Shown: positions 47,148 to 56,253 of the stretch, one piece after another
Numbering within the stretch: the first letter of the stretch is position 1
How the letters are laid out: the number at the start of each line of letters is the position of its first letter
DNA from: Kalaharituber pfeilii
Taxonomy: Eukaryota; Ascomycota; Pezizomycetes; Pezizales; Pezizaceae
Direction of reading: 5' to 3'
Length of the DNA: 64,000 nucleotides
NCBI GenBank assembly: GCA_015179045.1
Contig: WHUZ01000031.1
Location: forward strand, 372,001-436,000
Program-made: the position numbers and the translations under genes
The notes under the pieces: generated by a model
Database searches by the model: none
The model's input: only the letters and a program-made list of their open reading frames with translations
What the model was told of the DNA's origin: nothing

Positions 47148-49388
47148 TTAAGGCTCGTCTTGTACTTTGTTGCCTTTTGCCTCCAGTTGATCCAACATCT
47201 CTTGTACCTGATCAATATCGTTAAATGCAATAATACTTCCCGCTCCATCATGACTCCATGATTTCATACATTCCACCGCTTCAATTATATCTTCCTTTAA
47301 TCGATTTCGCCTATCTGTAATCAATAAACCAGTACTACTAAAAACACGCTCAATTTCTGAACTCATTGCTGGAATAGCAAGAATATCCAATGCCATAAGA
47401 GATAATATAGGATAGTCTTGTTGATGTTGTATCCACCAAATTCGTGGATTCACACCATCAATAATAGTACAAGATAAAAACTCATCTAACTCATCTTTAT
47501 CTCGAGTTTTTAGGGTACATTTCTGTTTCCAATTGGAAAGTTTGCTTTCTGAGCCGGTAGCTACTAGAGTAGCTGGTGCTACTGTAGAGGGATTTGTTGT
47601 ATCTTGTAGATTCTTATATCTAATATAAATATTAGTAATAATAAATATAAAAATAAATAAGGAATAATACTTCGTTGACCAAAGAGTATAAACCTTCTCT
47701 TTTGCAGTCTTAATCCAATCTGGATGTATATCCCAAACAGTCTCAAAATATACTAATTTCATGCCCGGATGTAGTGCAATTGCTACATAAAGGACTATAT
47801 TTGAATCTGTTAAGGTATAATACTTATTGAGCTTTTGCCAAGTAAGGTCAATAGACGTAAGTAGGTGTGGTGTACTCTCACTGGCAGTGTGTATTGATTG
47901 AGCAGATTCAAGGTAGTCCAAAAGGTTGTCCATAGCAGGTAATAAATCAAAAATAGCACCATTGCCACGGTGACCTTGTAACTCTAAGGTAATTGCATAG
48001 AAGGGCTCTAGAATTGTCACAATATCTTGTAATTCCTTCCAATCCTCTACGTCTAGTTGATCATCAGCCAGGCCATCTCGTATATGTCTTGTAATAAAGA
48101 GCTCAAAGCTATTGCGGAGTTGAAGAGCTCGTTTAATAGCACAGAAATCACTATTCCATCGAGTGATATTTAGTGCAATTGGCTGTAGAAGTGTCTCATT
48201 AGAAGAAATTGCATCTTGATTGAGTTGAGTAATTTCTTCTCATCTTTGAGGGCTCCAACAAATGTAAGTGATAATATTTCGTAGACGTCTATAAGGTCCT
48301 CGTTTGCGCCAGATTTTTAACTGTCGCTCAGAATTTTCTCCTTCCTCTATGTCAGTATCTTTAGTATTCTCACCATCGTTGCCATATAATAAAGCTTTAA
48401 CAACCAAATTGATAACATGACCAAAACACCGAAGACATTGCTCTTGTGGATCAAAAGAAATATTGATACCTTTCAACTGTAAAGCCAAACAACGTAATGC
48501 ACTATCATTATTAGTAGCATTGTCTAAAGTAAAATAACCAATTTTCTTTAACAGCCCATATTTCTCCAATATAGAGAGAACAACTTGACATTGATTAGCA
48601 CCTGTATGACTTCCATATAAACGTCTTAATCTCAATAAAGTATGACAAACCTGTCCTTCCTGATCAATCCAATGTCCTGTCATTCCTAACAAAGCTAAAT
48701 AATTATTTGATGACCATAAATCAAAAGTCAAATGTACCCGCCTGATTTCACCTAATACTTGAATTAGGGACTGCTTCTGTTGGGTATATATATTCATAAT
48801 CCAAGTACGAATTGTAGTTCCAGACTTAGGAAGAGCACAAGGTAATGAAGTATAAGAAGCACTAACAGCAGTAAGATAAGAGAGTAATAAACGAAAACTT
48901 GGTTCTCCAACTTGACGAAAACTAATATTAGAGTGTATAATCTATTGAATCATTAACTACCGAAAAATATTCACATTACAGCCAATTCTAGGAATAGTAT
49001 TACCAAAGGCTTTGCGTATGAGATTAGTAGTATCTGGTAGAGGTCCTTTTTCGGTGATCCTATGAGTTTTTAAATGCTCAATAGGATGTTTAGTAGATCC
49101 ATCAATATAGCATTTAGGATTGCGAGTACAGATTTTGCACTCCCAAAAACGTTTTCCCTCATGCATAACTTCCTTTCCATGCTTCCAAACCCAGCTGCGA
49201 CGAGTCGATGACTGTGTGCTCCATATTGATGGTAATGGATCTGAGACACTAGCAGAAGGGGTACCGAAGTCTGAAAATACCGAACTAAATTGACTGGAGG
49301 AGAGCTGTGAAAGTTGGGAGATTTCGCTGAAGGTATCGTCGTCAAAGAATTGAGTCCTATCTGTTGTATTATCCGGGAGGTTCGCCAT
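47148..49388 (-). pseudogene. hAT-family transposase, one frame with three stop codons
   Basis: One continuous - strand frame of ~746 codons starting MANLPDNTTDRTQFF. Order of domains: a BED-type zinc finger (residues ~65-115: W..KHG, CKIC, then H..HLKTH); the catalytic core with HLTFDLWSSN, GYFTLDNATNND and NITRWNSDF; and the C-terminal hAT dimerisation domain (YPILSLMALDILAIPAMSSE then IERVFSSTG). The acidic residues expected of hAT transposases are present. Stops lie at 48957-48959 (TAG), 48945-48947 (TAG) and 48240-48242 (TGA). Each equals one C-to-T change from CAG, CAG and CGA. Otherwise intact, so the inactivation looks recent and of the RIP/deamination kind. No introns are needed. Confidence 0.9.
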
Positions 49389-49411
49389 TTCTAAAATATT
49401 TATTAGTATAT

Positions 49412-49455
49412 ATAATTGTAATATCTAGCCTCGCCATAGCCCATGGGGTGGATTA
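49412..49455 (+). mobile_element. Tail-less family-2 insertion inside the hAT
   Basis: GCCTCGCCATAGCCCATGGG then GTGGATT interrupts sequence that is uninterrupted in the non-autonomous copy near 52430-52460. The 3' half of the core and the A tail are missing. Boundaries are approximate. Confidence 0.5.
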
Positions 49456-49534
49456 AAGTGTGATACTAACTTGACTGAAGTTATCGGCCGCTGCTGTTTA
49501 AAATTCTAGATAGACGGGAGATTCTACTCATTTA

Positions 49535-49631
49535 TTCCGTGCTTGTACTTTGTTTTGATGTAACTAGACCTCGCCATAGCCCATAGGGCGGCACGCGAGT
49601 ATTGATATAAAAAAAAAAAAAAAAAAAAAAA
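49535..49631 (+). mobile_element. Family-2 retroposon with 5' head, inside the hAT
   Basis: Starts TTCCGTGCTTGTACTTTGTT, continues to CTCGCCATAGCCCATAGGGC, GGCACGCGAGTATTGATAT and ~24 A. Target duplication TACTCATTTA (49525-49534 and 49632-49641). The related hAT copy at 52.5 kb shows the site with one TACTCATTTA, which proves the insertion and its exact length. Confidence 0.9.
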
Positions 49632-50006
49632 TACTCATTTAAATACTCAAACAATCGGGTAAACGTTGGCCTTAATTCACCTGGATAGCTGTAGAGTAAT
49701 TCGTTTAATTGGTTTAGGCTGGCCTGAATGTTCAGGCCAGGCCAGGCCCAGAATTTCACGGTCCAGGCCAGTCCAGGCCTCCGGTTGGCCTGGCCTGGCC
49801 TGGCCTGTTGGATTCATTGGTAACTTTGGCCTAGCCTGGCCGGCCCGTTGGGAACACTGCCAGTAGCCGAGGGTTCAGCATGAGAGGCTCTTCCGTAGAG
49901 AGCATTCATAACATCAATACAATCTCACTGCTGAGCAGATACCGTCCGTGCAGAGTCTGCGGGCGCCTGGCCGTGGATAGGAGTGTAGCGGCTATAGTCG
50001 AACCAC

Positions 50007-50260
50007 TCATATTGGATCCTCTATAACTGGATAAGTATCCCGTATTATTGGATCAAGCTCCCGCCCAAAAAAATCCATGGTTTGCTGCATCTGATCGATC
50101 ATATTAGCATTTGTCGTTTGGAAGGCCTGGGCCATGGCCAGTATTAGCATCCTGGCCATTCCTTCTGCCGCATGGTGTAAGCCCTGAATGTGTCTACTTC
50201 GTCGAGGTTGATCTATTGGATTGTACGGACGCACTCCTTCGACGTGATTGTTTTCTCCCT
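50007..50260 (-). pseudogene. Decayed reading frame (gag-like?)
   Basis: A - strand frame with coding-like composition (VRPYNPIDQPRRSRHIQGL, MIDQMQQTMDFFGRELDPI) that ends in stops. A shifted frame downstream (49860-50006) continues plausibly (YEWFDYSRYTPIHGQAPADS) until a TGA. It abuts the outer hAT end, so the hAT may have landed in it. I do not recognise the family; a retroelement gag relic is a guess. Confidence 0.3.
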
Positions 50261-50390
50261 CATAAGGCTACTTCGATTACTGGATATTGGATATTTGGAT
50301 ATATTGAATAAAAGGAAAGATAACAGGCCCGCTTTTACCTTACATTATTTATTCCCTATCTATTTCCTATTTATCTCCTATGTAACCATT

Positions 50391-50413
50391 CTCGTCATAG
50401 CCCATAGGGTGGC

Positions 50414-50450
<37 letters not shown>
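50391..50450 (+). mobile_element. Family-2 micro-retroposon
   Basis: CTCGTCATAGCCCATAGGGT then GGCACTTTT then ~31 A. The GCGAGTAATGATAT part is missing, so the copy is internally short. No clear target duplication. Confidence 0.65.
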
Positions 50451-50453
<3 letters not shown>

Positions 50454-50783
50454 TTGTAAAGTCGCGGCCCCAAGCTGATCCAATATGAGAGTTTCGACTG
50501 TAGTTGTCATAGACATAGAGGCGTGCTGTTTGTCGATTTGCAATTGTGAGACTTTGTTCGTAATTCTAGTAAGGTTTGGTCGTGACTTTCAGGCGTGGTA
50601 TATGTGTTGTCCCTTTCACCATGATCCTTCTATCTAGCTCCCCCTTCCTTCTTAACCGGCCCTACCTTTTCGGCCTGATCCTCCTCCTATCCCGATTCCC
50701 TTTCAGACTCGTTCCAGCCTTTCCTGCGATCCCGACTAAGCTATCCTTTTTCACCCTGATCCTCCTTCTGTGAACTCGTGCCC

Positions 50784-51310
50784 TCACGGTTTTTTTTTTT
50801 CATCCGCTATTATTTCTCTTGCCTCTTCTCTTTTTTCTTCCATTTCCTCTAATAACTTTTTACTTTGGTGCCATTGCTTGGCTGCTTGCTTTATTTCCTC
50901 AGATATTTTTATTCCTTTCTCCATATCCTGATTCTCCAGGTTCCCACCTCCTCTCGGTACATATGTTTTGATATCATTCACATGGTATCTCTTTGCTGGA
51001 CTTTCGCTATGTAAGGGTTGCAGCTATGTGCGCAGTTCTGATTTTGAGTATTTCATCAGCTTCATTAGGCTTGACCAGCATGTCTCTAACTTCATCCCTT
51101 TATTCTTACAAGATCAAATCTTCTTACCACCACCAGATCTTCCACTTTTGGCTTCTCCCATTTTGCCTCATGTCTTTCTTCTCTTCCTTCCTATGCTGTC
51201 AACATTTTCTCTATTGCCAGTTGTCTACTTTCTTCCCTTAATACCAGCAGTTCTTCAGTTTCTTCTACTAATACTCTCCTTGGTCAGATGTCGAATTTTT
51301 CCAATATGAA
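50784..51310 (-). pseudogene. Decayed Glu/Lys-rich coding relic
   Basis: The - strand carries a short open frame (NDIKTYVPRGGGNLENQDME, then KQAAKQWHQSKKLLEEMEEK). Upstream patches of similar charged composition are interrupted by several stops. Composition suggests a coiled-coil protein such as a retroelement gag, but there is no diagnostic motif. Confidence 0.3.
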
Positions 51311-51549
51311 TATCCTCATCGCCCCATTACCCTTCCTATTTCGTCGACATGGCCGTGTCCAACGGTAAATCTTATTATTGGGATTATGCTTCCCGAAAAG
51401 ACGAAATAAACACGCTAAGCATCCGTCCACTGTCGATATTAGATAGATTAGGCTAAGGGAGGGATTTAGTGGTAGGTTTAGTTGTATCCTCAGCTGTGGT
51501 AGTGACTTGTTGTCATAGTTTTGACAACTGGAGGGCAGCTACATAAACA

Positions 51550-52896
51550 ATGACTATAGAAAGGCTGCTTGTGGTGCCAGAATATGGAGACCGTTCCAGC
51601 AGTGGGCGAGGGTGGATGGATCTGGCTGTGACTGATATATTCGGGCAACGGGTGTTGGCTCCGTCATGCGATCTCCTCCCACCACCGCGTTACTAATAGC
51701 TGGCTTCAACTGAGATCCTTTGGACTGAGACGCATGTGTGGACAAGCGTCGCCAGCGGAATGCCAAAGCGGATTAGGTCCGCTATAGAGAGCTCTTTGAA
51801 TTGCGGTTCTGTTCCTGCAGCGTCACTGGGGTTGTGTGATAGTCTGGCTTCTTGTATGAAGTTGATGAAAGGCGAGGATGAATTCGAAGCGGAAAAGATG
51901 ACTCAATGCAGAGAAGTCGTCTGCAGTCACGTGCCCGCGCCCTTGCTCGAGTGTAGCCCTGACGCTGCCAGCCTTGGTTCCAGTCCCCGCTCGCAGCTAC
52001 CTCCTCGTCCCCCCATCGAGGACGTATGCTTGGAGTTGCCTTCTGCACTTAATGAATCCAACAGGCCAGGCCGTCATCTGCATTGGACTGAAACCGCCTG
52101 GACCGGCCTGATCCACATGAATCAGGCCAACCAGGCCAGTCCAGGCCATTCAGGCCGGCCCAGGCCAATCAGGGCGGTCCAGACTATTCAGGCCGGTCCA
52201 GGCCAACCAGGCCGGTCCAGACTATTCAGGCCAGTCCAGGCCAACCAGGCCATTTACGTAAATTCAAGCGATTTTAGAATTTAACCCAGGTGAATTAGAT
52301 TTTAATAGTCCTGGATGTTTCCACTATCAGTAATTGACAGTTGCGCATTAGGTATCATCATCGAAGAATTGAGTCCCGTCTGTTGCATTATCTGGAAGGT
52401 CCATCATTTCTAAAATATTTCTTAGTATATATACTTGAATACAAAGTGTGATACATACTTGACGAAAGGCGTAGACCGCTGCTGTTTAAAATTCTAGATA
52501 TACAGGAGATTCTACTCATTTAATCACTCAAACAATCTGGTAAATGCTGGCCTCAATTCACCTGGATAGCTGTGAAGTGATTCGTTTAATTGGCCTGAAC
52601 CGGCCTGAACGGCCTGGACTGGCCTGAACGGTCTGGACCGGCCTGGTTGGCCTGGCCTGGCCTGGCCTGTTGGATTCATTGTCTGCACTTCTGTACGCCG
52701 CTGTTGAGGAAGCATTCATGCTGCCATTGCTTCCGCTGCTGGTCAGCATTCTTGGTGATGGATTCGTTCAGAGTGGGCAACGTGAAAAAGCATGTCGATG
52801 GGAGGAACAGTGAGAGGGTGCCGGACGCGTAGGCACGCCAAAACAGGTCCTACCGCCAATAATGATCTATCACGTGTGCCCTAGGTCACACCCTGG
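51550..52896 (+). pseudogene. Unknown ORF with C-to-T stops, split by a hAT MITE
   Basis: From the ATG at 51550 (MTIERLLVVPEYGDRSSSGR) one frame runs to the transposon insertion at 52050, broken only by adjacent TAA and TAG at 51694-51699. If the 632-bp element and one 8-bp duplication are ignored, the same frame continues after 52689 (LYAAVEEAFMLPLLPLLVSI) to a TGA at 52811-52813, and beyond it to about 52896. All three stops are one C-to-T change from CAA, CAG and CGA. I do not recognise the protein. The pattern indicates a once-coding sequence inactivated by deamination-type mutation and transposition. Confidence 0.5.
52050..52681 (-). mobile_element. Non-autonomous hAT derivative (632 bp)
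   Basis: The inverted ends AATGAATCCAACAGGCCAGG/CC match the inner hAT at 46572-49819; the first base of the left end is T instead of C. Perfect 8-bp target duplication TCTGCACT (52042-52049 and 52682-52689). The interior keeps the subterminal GGCC repeats and the region around the transposase start (GAAGAATTGAGTCCCGTCTG corresponds to the first codons), with the rest of the gene deleted. A clear internal-deletion product of the resident autonomous element. Confidence 0.92.
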
Positions 52897-52952
52897 ACTC
52901 GAACCTTGACTAGAAAGAAACTTGGTCTAGAATTTTGACTTACAAAGCTACC

Positions 52953-53036
52953 CCTCGAGATGCCGCGATAATGGGTGTCCTCAACGTTCAGTTGCAACGT
53001 CCGGGCCTGCCTGCGCCCCTGCAGCACTCTCGTCCG
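52953..53036 (+). pseudogene. Fragment duplicated from the gene at 53449
   Basis: Translates as PSRCRDNGCPQRSVATSGPA then CAPAALSS. This parallels the internal segment PSRCRDHGCPEHSIAAPGPA then CTPLALSS of the downstream ORF (DNA near 53810-53893). It is isolated, without start or flanking frame, so it is probably a leftover of a tandem duplicate. Confidence 0.6.
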
Positions 53037-53224
53037 TGACAAACTTGGTGTGAAAATAGACAATTGCAGGGCTCCTGTGTGTTATACAGCCCTTTGTTTG
53101 CAGAAAGTGAGTACCATAGTGTGCCATAGATTGAAGAAAACAAAGCATCTTATCGACATCCACTCTGCCATATCTAAGCTTCATGAAAGATCGCCGAGAT
53201 AGCAGTATGGTGTTCAAGGTGAAC

Positions 53225-53448
53225 ATTTGGGACATGGTGGACTCGGACTCGGGCTGTACACACCGCACCGTAACTTGGACACATGATCAAAGTTGAAGCT
53301 CAAAGCATACAACGTTAGTAAACACAACACAACATCGCAAAGAGCGCAATTCAGACACAATAAGGCTACGTAGACTCTGAGCCCTGGCAGCCACAAACAT
53401 TGAACATCGAACGTAGGCCCCTAGCAGATCTGACTTCCCGGCCCGGCC
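53225..53448 (+). promoter_or_regulatory. Upstream region of the ORF at 53449 (duplicated elsewhere)
   Basis: A relic copy of this region lies at 45073-45296. Shared conserved runs such as GGGACATGGTGGACTCGG and TAGCAGATCTGA are candidate regulatory sequences, although shared ancestry alone explains the similarity. Confidence 0.35.
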
Positions 53449-54258
53449 ATGGGGAAAAACAAACACTCGTCGAAATCCGGCAAGAAGAAAGCGTGCAGCG
53501 GTGCGCCGCCGCAATCCGTAACCCAAGCGAGCCCTGGCAAGCCTAATGCGGCACACACAAACAAGGCCATAGCGGCTTCCTCTCGGCGTACCGCTACAGA
53601 GCGAGCGTACGTTGCGGAACAACTGCTGCGCCCCGTCACGCCACCAGCACCGCCATCAAGTCCCTACCTGCACGCGGAGCCGGGTACCATCCGGCCTTCT
53701 CCGCCTCCATCCCCGCCGCCTCCGCCCCCAAATTCGCCTGTGATTGGGATCGAGCATGCGTACACGATAGAACGCCCTAGGGCGCCGAGCTTGCACCGGC
53801 CTCTGGGCCCCTCGAGATGCCGCGATCACGGGTGCCCTGAACATTCAATTGCAGCCCCTGGACCTGCCTGCACCCCTTTGGCACTCTCGTCAGCTGGCCC
53901 GGTGCCCAGCGCAAACACCTACGCCGATGCTGCTCCCACTGAGCTAAACCCACCCCCCTCCACCACAGAACCCCAAACTCGCGCCGACCGCCCATGGCAC
54001 CGCCGCCGCATCCTTGCTACCCTCGCAATGCAGGTCCACGAGATCCTGACTTCTGACGCATTCGAGTTCATGGGCGAGCCGCCCGAAAACACATCTGGCG
54101 ACGCGGACTATGCCACTGTGCCTGGGGCGCCCGGATACTACATCGACCGCAAAGCGATCCGAGAGTCTGTCTACGAGCGTCTGGGCATGTGGCAGGACCT
54201 GTTCCCACAGGGGAGCTGGAGCGGATGGGGATCGGGAGGGAGGAGGTGGCTATGGTGA
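53449..54258 (+). CDS. Unrecognised Pro-rich protein, 269 aa
   Basis: Intact single-exon frame from ATG 53449 (context GGCCATGG) to TGA. The N-terminus is Lys/Ser-rich (MGKNKHSSKSGKKK), perhaps nuclear-localising. The middle is Pro-rich (PSPPPSPPPPPPNSPVIG) with a Cys/His patch RCRDHGCPEH. The C-terminal third is less biased (WHRRRILATLAMQVHEILTS, YYIDRKAIRESVYERLGMW) and could be a small folded domain. I know no family for it. Relics of related copies at 45073-45342 and 52953-53036 suggest a multicopy, perhaps lineage-specific, gene family. GC is higher than the surrounding TE sequence. It ends directly against the opposite-strand frame at 54259. Function unknown; a decaying copy or TE-associated ORF is also possible. 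Confidence 0.5.
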   Translation: MGKNKHSSKSGKKKACSGAPPQSVTQASPGKPNAAHTNKAIAASSRRTATERAYVAEQLLRPVTPPAPPSSPYLHAEPGTIRPSPPPSPPPPPPNSPVIGIEHAYTIERPRAPSLHRPLGPSRCRDHGCPEHSIAAPGPACTPLALSSAGPVPSANTYADAAPTELNPPPSTTEPQTRADRPWHRRRILATLAMQVHEILTSDAFEFMGEPPENTSGDADYATVPGAPGYYIDRKAIRESVYERLGMWQDLFPQGSWSGWGSGGRRWLW

Positions 54259-56095
54259 TTATGTTGGTGGTGTTGAAGATAGGGGGGCATAGGCCCTAGA
54301 GCGCCGTTGGGGCTGGTTGGGGCTTTGAAAGGGCAGGTTCGAAACTTGAGAAGTCGAATTGTGAGCTGGATATGAGGAAGGAGAGATAGAAATGTAGGAT
54401 GGTGAGGTTGTATCTTGGGGCTGAGTTTGAGAGTTACCCTGAAATTGCACGTGACACGTTGGATAATTTGGCTTCTGCGCCTATTCTGTATCTTGCATAT
54501 TTACATTTTAGCACATACTATATAATTTAGCTATTGAAACTCAAATTCATCTCAGAAGAAAATTACTTACTATACTATCATAAACAACGTAGAAATCCCC
54601 CCCCCCCCCCCCCGGGCGCACGTAAGCGTATGACATATGCTAATGTTAGCACGAACTAGCAAAAGTACTGTTGAGCAATGCGAATTGAGTTAAGACATCA
54701 AAAGATAGAAATCTAGATAGTATCGTGGGAGTATAGAAACACGTCAAAATACCAAAGTATAAATCTAGATTGGAATCGTGCGCCAGGGGGACTTATATAA
54801 TGGCAAAATTGTCGTAATCACAGAAGAAGGACGGTGAATTAGCGAGGAAAAGTACATGTGGCATTGGAGTGGAGCAGTGGCAAAAACGAAAAAAGAATTA
54901 GGGAAGTCAGAACATGGGTGGTCTAGGAAACGGTATCCGTGAGGTCATAGTTCGGAAAATTCACCATCTCATGATCGAAACCAGCACGCCAAAGGTTGTT
55001 TCGTGGGAGTTAGATTGCTCAAATGGAGCCGATTTGGCAGAAAATGGACTTTGGGAGCACTAGTATTGGACCGTTGGGAAGATGTTAAAGCTTGCGAAGG
55101 GTTGTTCCGCTCCACAGTGGGGGTGTTGAGAAGTTCCGAAGTACTTTGGGTCTGAGGGGATCTGACTTTAGTGGCATCATTGAATCCTTTCTCAGGTGAT
55201 TATTGCTTTTTAGAGTGACTAGATGCTGGACGGGTGCTAGCGGTGTTAACTGTAAGACTGTGTGCAGACATTGTTCCAGGTGTCTTAGGGTTTGCCGGTG
55301 GAGGAGGTGAATTGTCGACATCTTGATGCTCATTGAGTGGCTCTCTAGGCCTTGGAGATGTATTGACAGGTATCCGGGGAATTTGACGTAGGGGAGAAGC
55401 ATCGTTACGTACTTTAAATTCATATGACTGCGCTGAATTCGTCCATCTACATTTCCAACAGAAATAATTCTAATACTTCACTATTTATATTTTAATTTTT
55501 GCGTGCATACAGTTTAGCGAGCTGAGCTCCTTGAGTAGACATTGGTGGAGTTGTCAACTTCTTGAACTGACTGACCTCTAGCTGGGAAAGAGGGTTGTCC
55601 AGCATACTTCCTAAAGATGACCTGTTCCCGTTCCACATGCTTAAATTCTAATGGAACCAGTCTCAAATTTTTGTCCTCATTCAACCTTTTGTCTTACTTT
55701 GATTATTTGCGTTTGGCAGCGAAAACTATGTTCGAGAGATGTAAGTGGTCCTCTTGATTGGGGAGAGGGATTGGGGGGGTAAGTGGCTTTGCAGGATCCC
55801 GGGCTCGCGCATTTCCTTGCCAGTCTTTGCAATCCATTGGAAATACTCCGTTGGAATATGCGGCGGTAACGACATCAATGGAGATAGTTGAGTAGGAGTG
55901 AGCAGGGGTCAAAACCACAGAATAACTTATGTGCACCTTCGCCAAGGCCGTCGCTCCCAACACCGACTGCCTAAACTGGTCACTCGTGATCTCATACGCT
56001 AGGGATGCCAAGAGGGGGGCTCATGCCAAGACTTAGCTGCCGCACCAGCAAGTGGCCTTTGCTCCCCACCGCGAGGTGCATCAAGATTTGGGACC
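54259..56095 (-). pseudogene. Unknown - strand gene, apparently broken
   Basis: Coding-looking patches run in order on the - strand. First ~56095-56030 (VPNLDAPRGGEQRPLAGAAA). Then 56011-55703 (LASLAYEITSDQFRQSVLGA, VTAAYSNGVFPMDCKDWQGN), joined to the first only if a C6 run at ~56015-56020 were one base longer. Then 55638-55492 (a 48-residue frame, MWNGNRSSLGSMLDNPLSQL), then ~55448-54969 (QSYEFKVRNDASPLRQIPRI) with one TAA at 55200-55202. A Pro/Ser-rich final patch is at 54450-54259. Intron borders between patches are unclear. No known domain. It is divergent from the ARMT1 gene. It could be a real multi-exon gene with sequence errors or a pseudogene. Confidence 0.35.
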
Positions 56096-56253
56096 CTGGA
56101 AATAGATGTCCATGGTAGTGGAGCCTCCTCTATCCCGGCTCATAGATCCTGCTCCGCATTCTTTCGCCTTCTCCTAGCTGCCTGCTCGCGGGTGAATCAA
56201 TTGACTCCACTTAGACCTTCTCTTTTGCTCGAGCACCCTGAAGCTGTACAATT

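Larger units (their letters stand above)
46572..49819 (-). mobile_element. Inner hAT transposon (3.25 kb)
   Basis: The inverted ends are CAATGAATCCAACAGGCCAG/GCC (left 46572) and the complement ending at 49819. The same ends bound the non-autonomous copy at 52050-52681, which proves the boundaries. The interior carries the transposase frame on the - strand and blocks of subterminal AGGCCGGTCC-type repeats. Flanks are GTACCTTTGGCC (left) and GTAACTTTGGCC (right), an 11/12 direct repeat longer than the usual 8 bp. Four family-2 micro-retroposons have inserted into it. Confidence 0.85.
46416..49859. mobile_element. Outer hAT-type terminal repeats enclosing the nested hAT
   Basis: The left end reads CAGTGTTCCCAACCGGCCAG. 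The right end, reverse-complemented, reads CAGTGTTCCCAACGGGCCGG. The flanking 8-mers TCCGTAAC and CCAGTAGC agree at 5 of 8 positions, and two of the three mismatches are transitions, so this may be a decayed 8-bp hAT target duplication. Only ~156 bp (left) and 40 bp (right) lie outside the inner element. They are dense in GGCCNGGCC-like subterminal repeats. It was probably a small non-autonomous element into which the autonomous one jumped. Confidence 0.6.
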
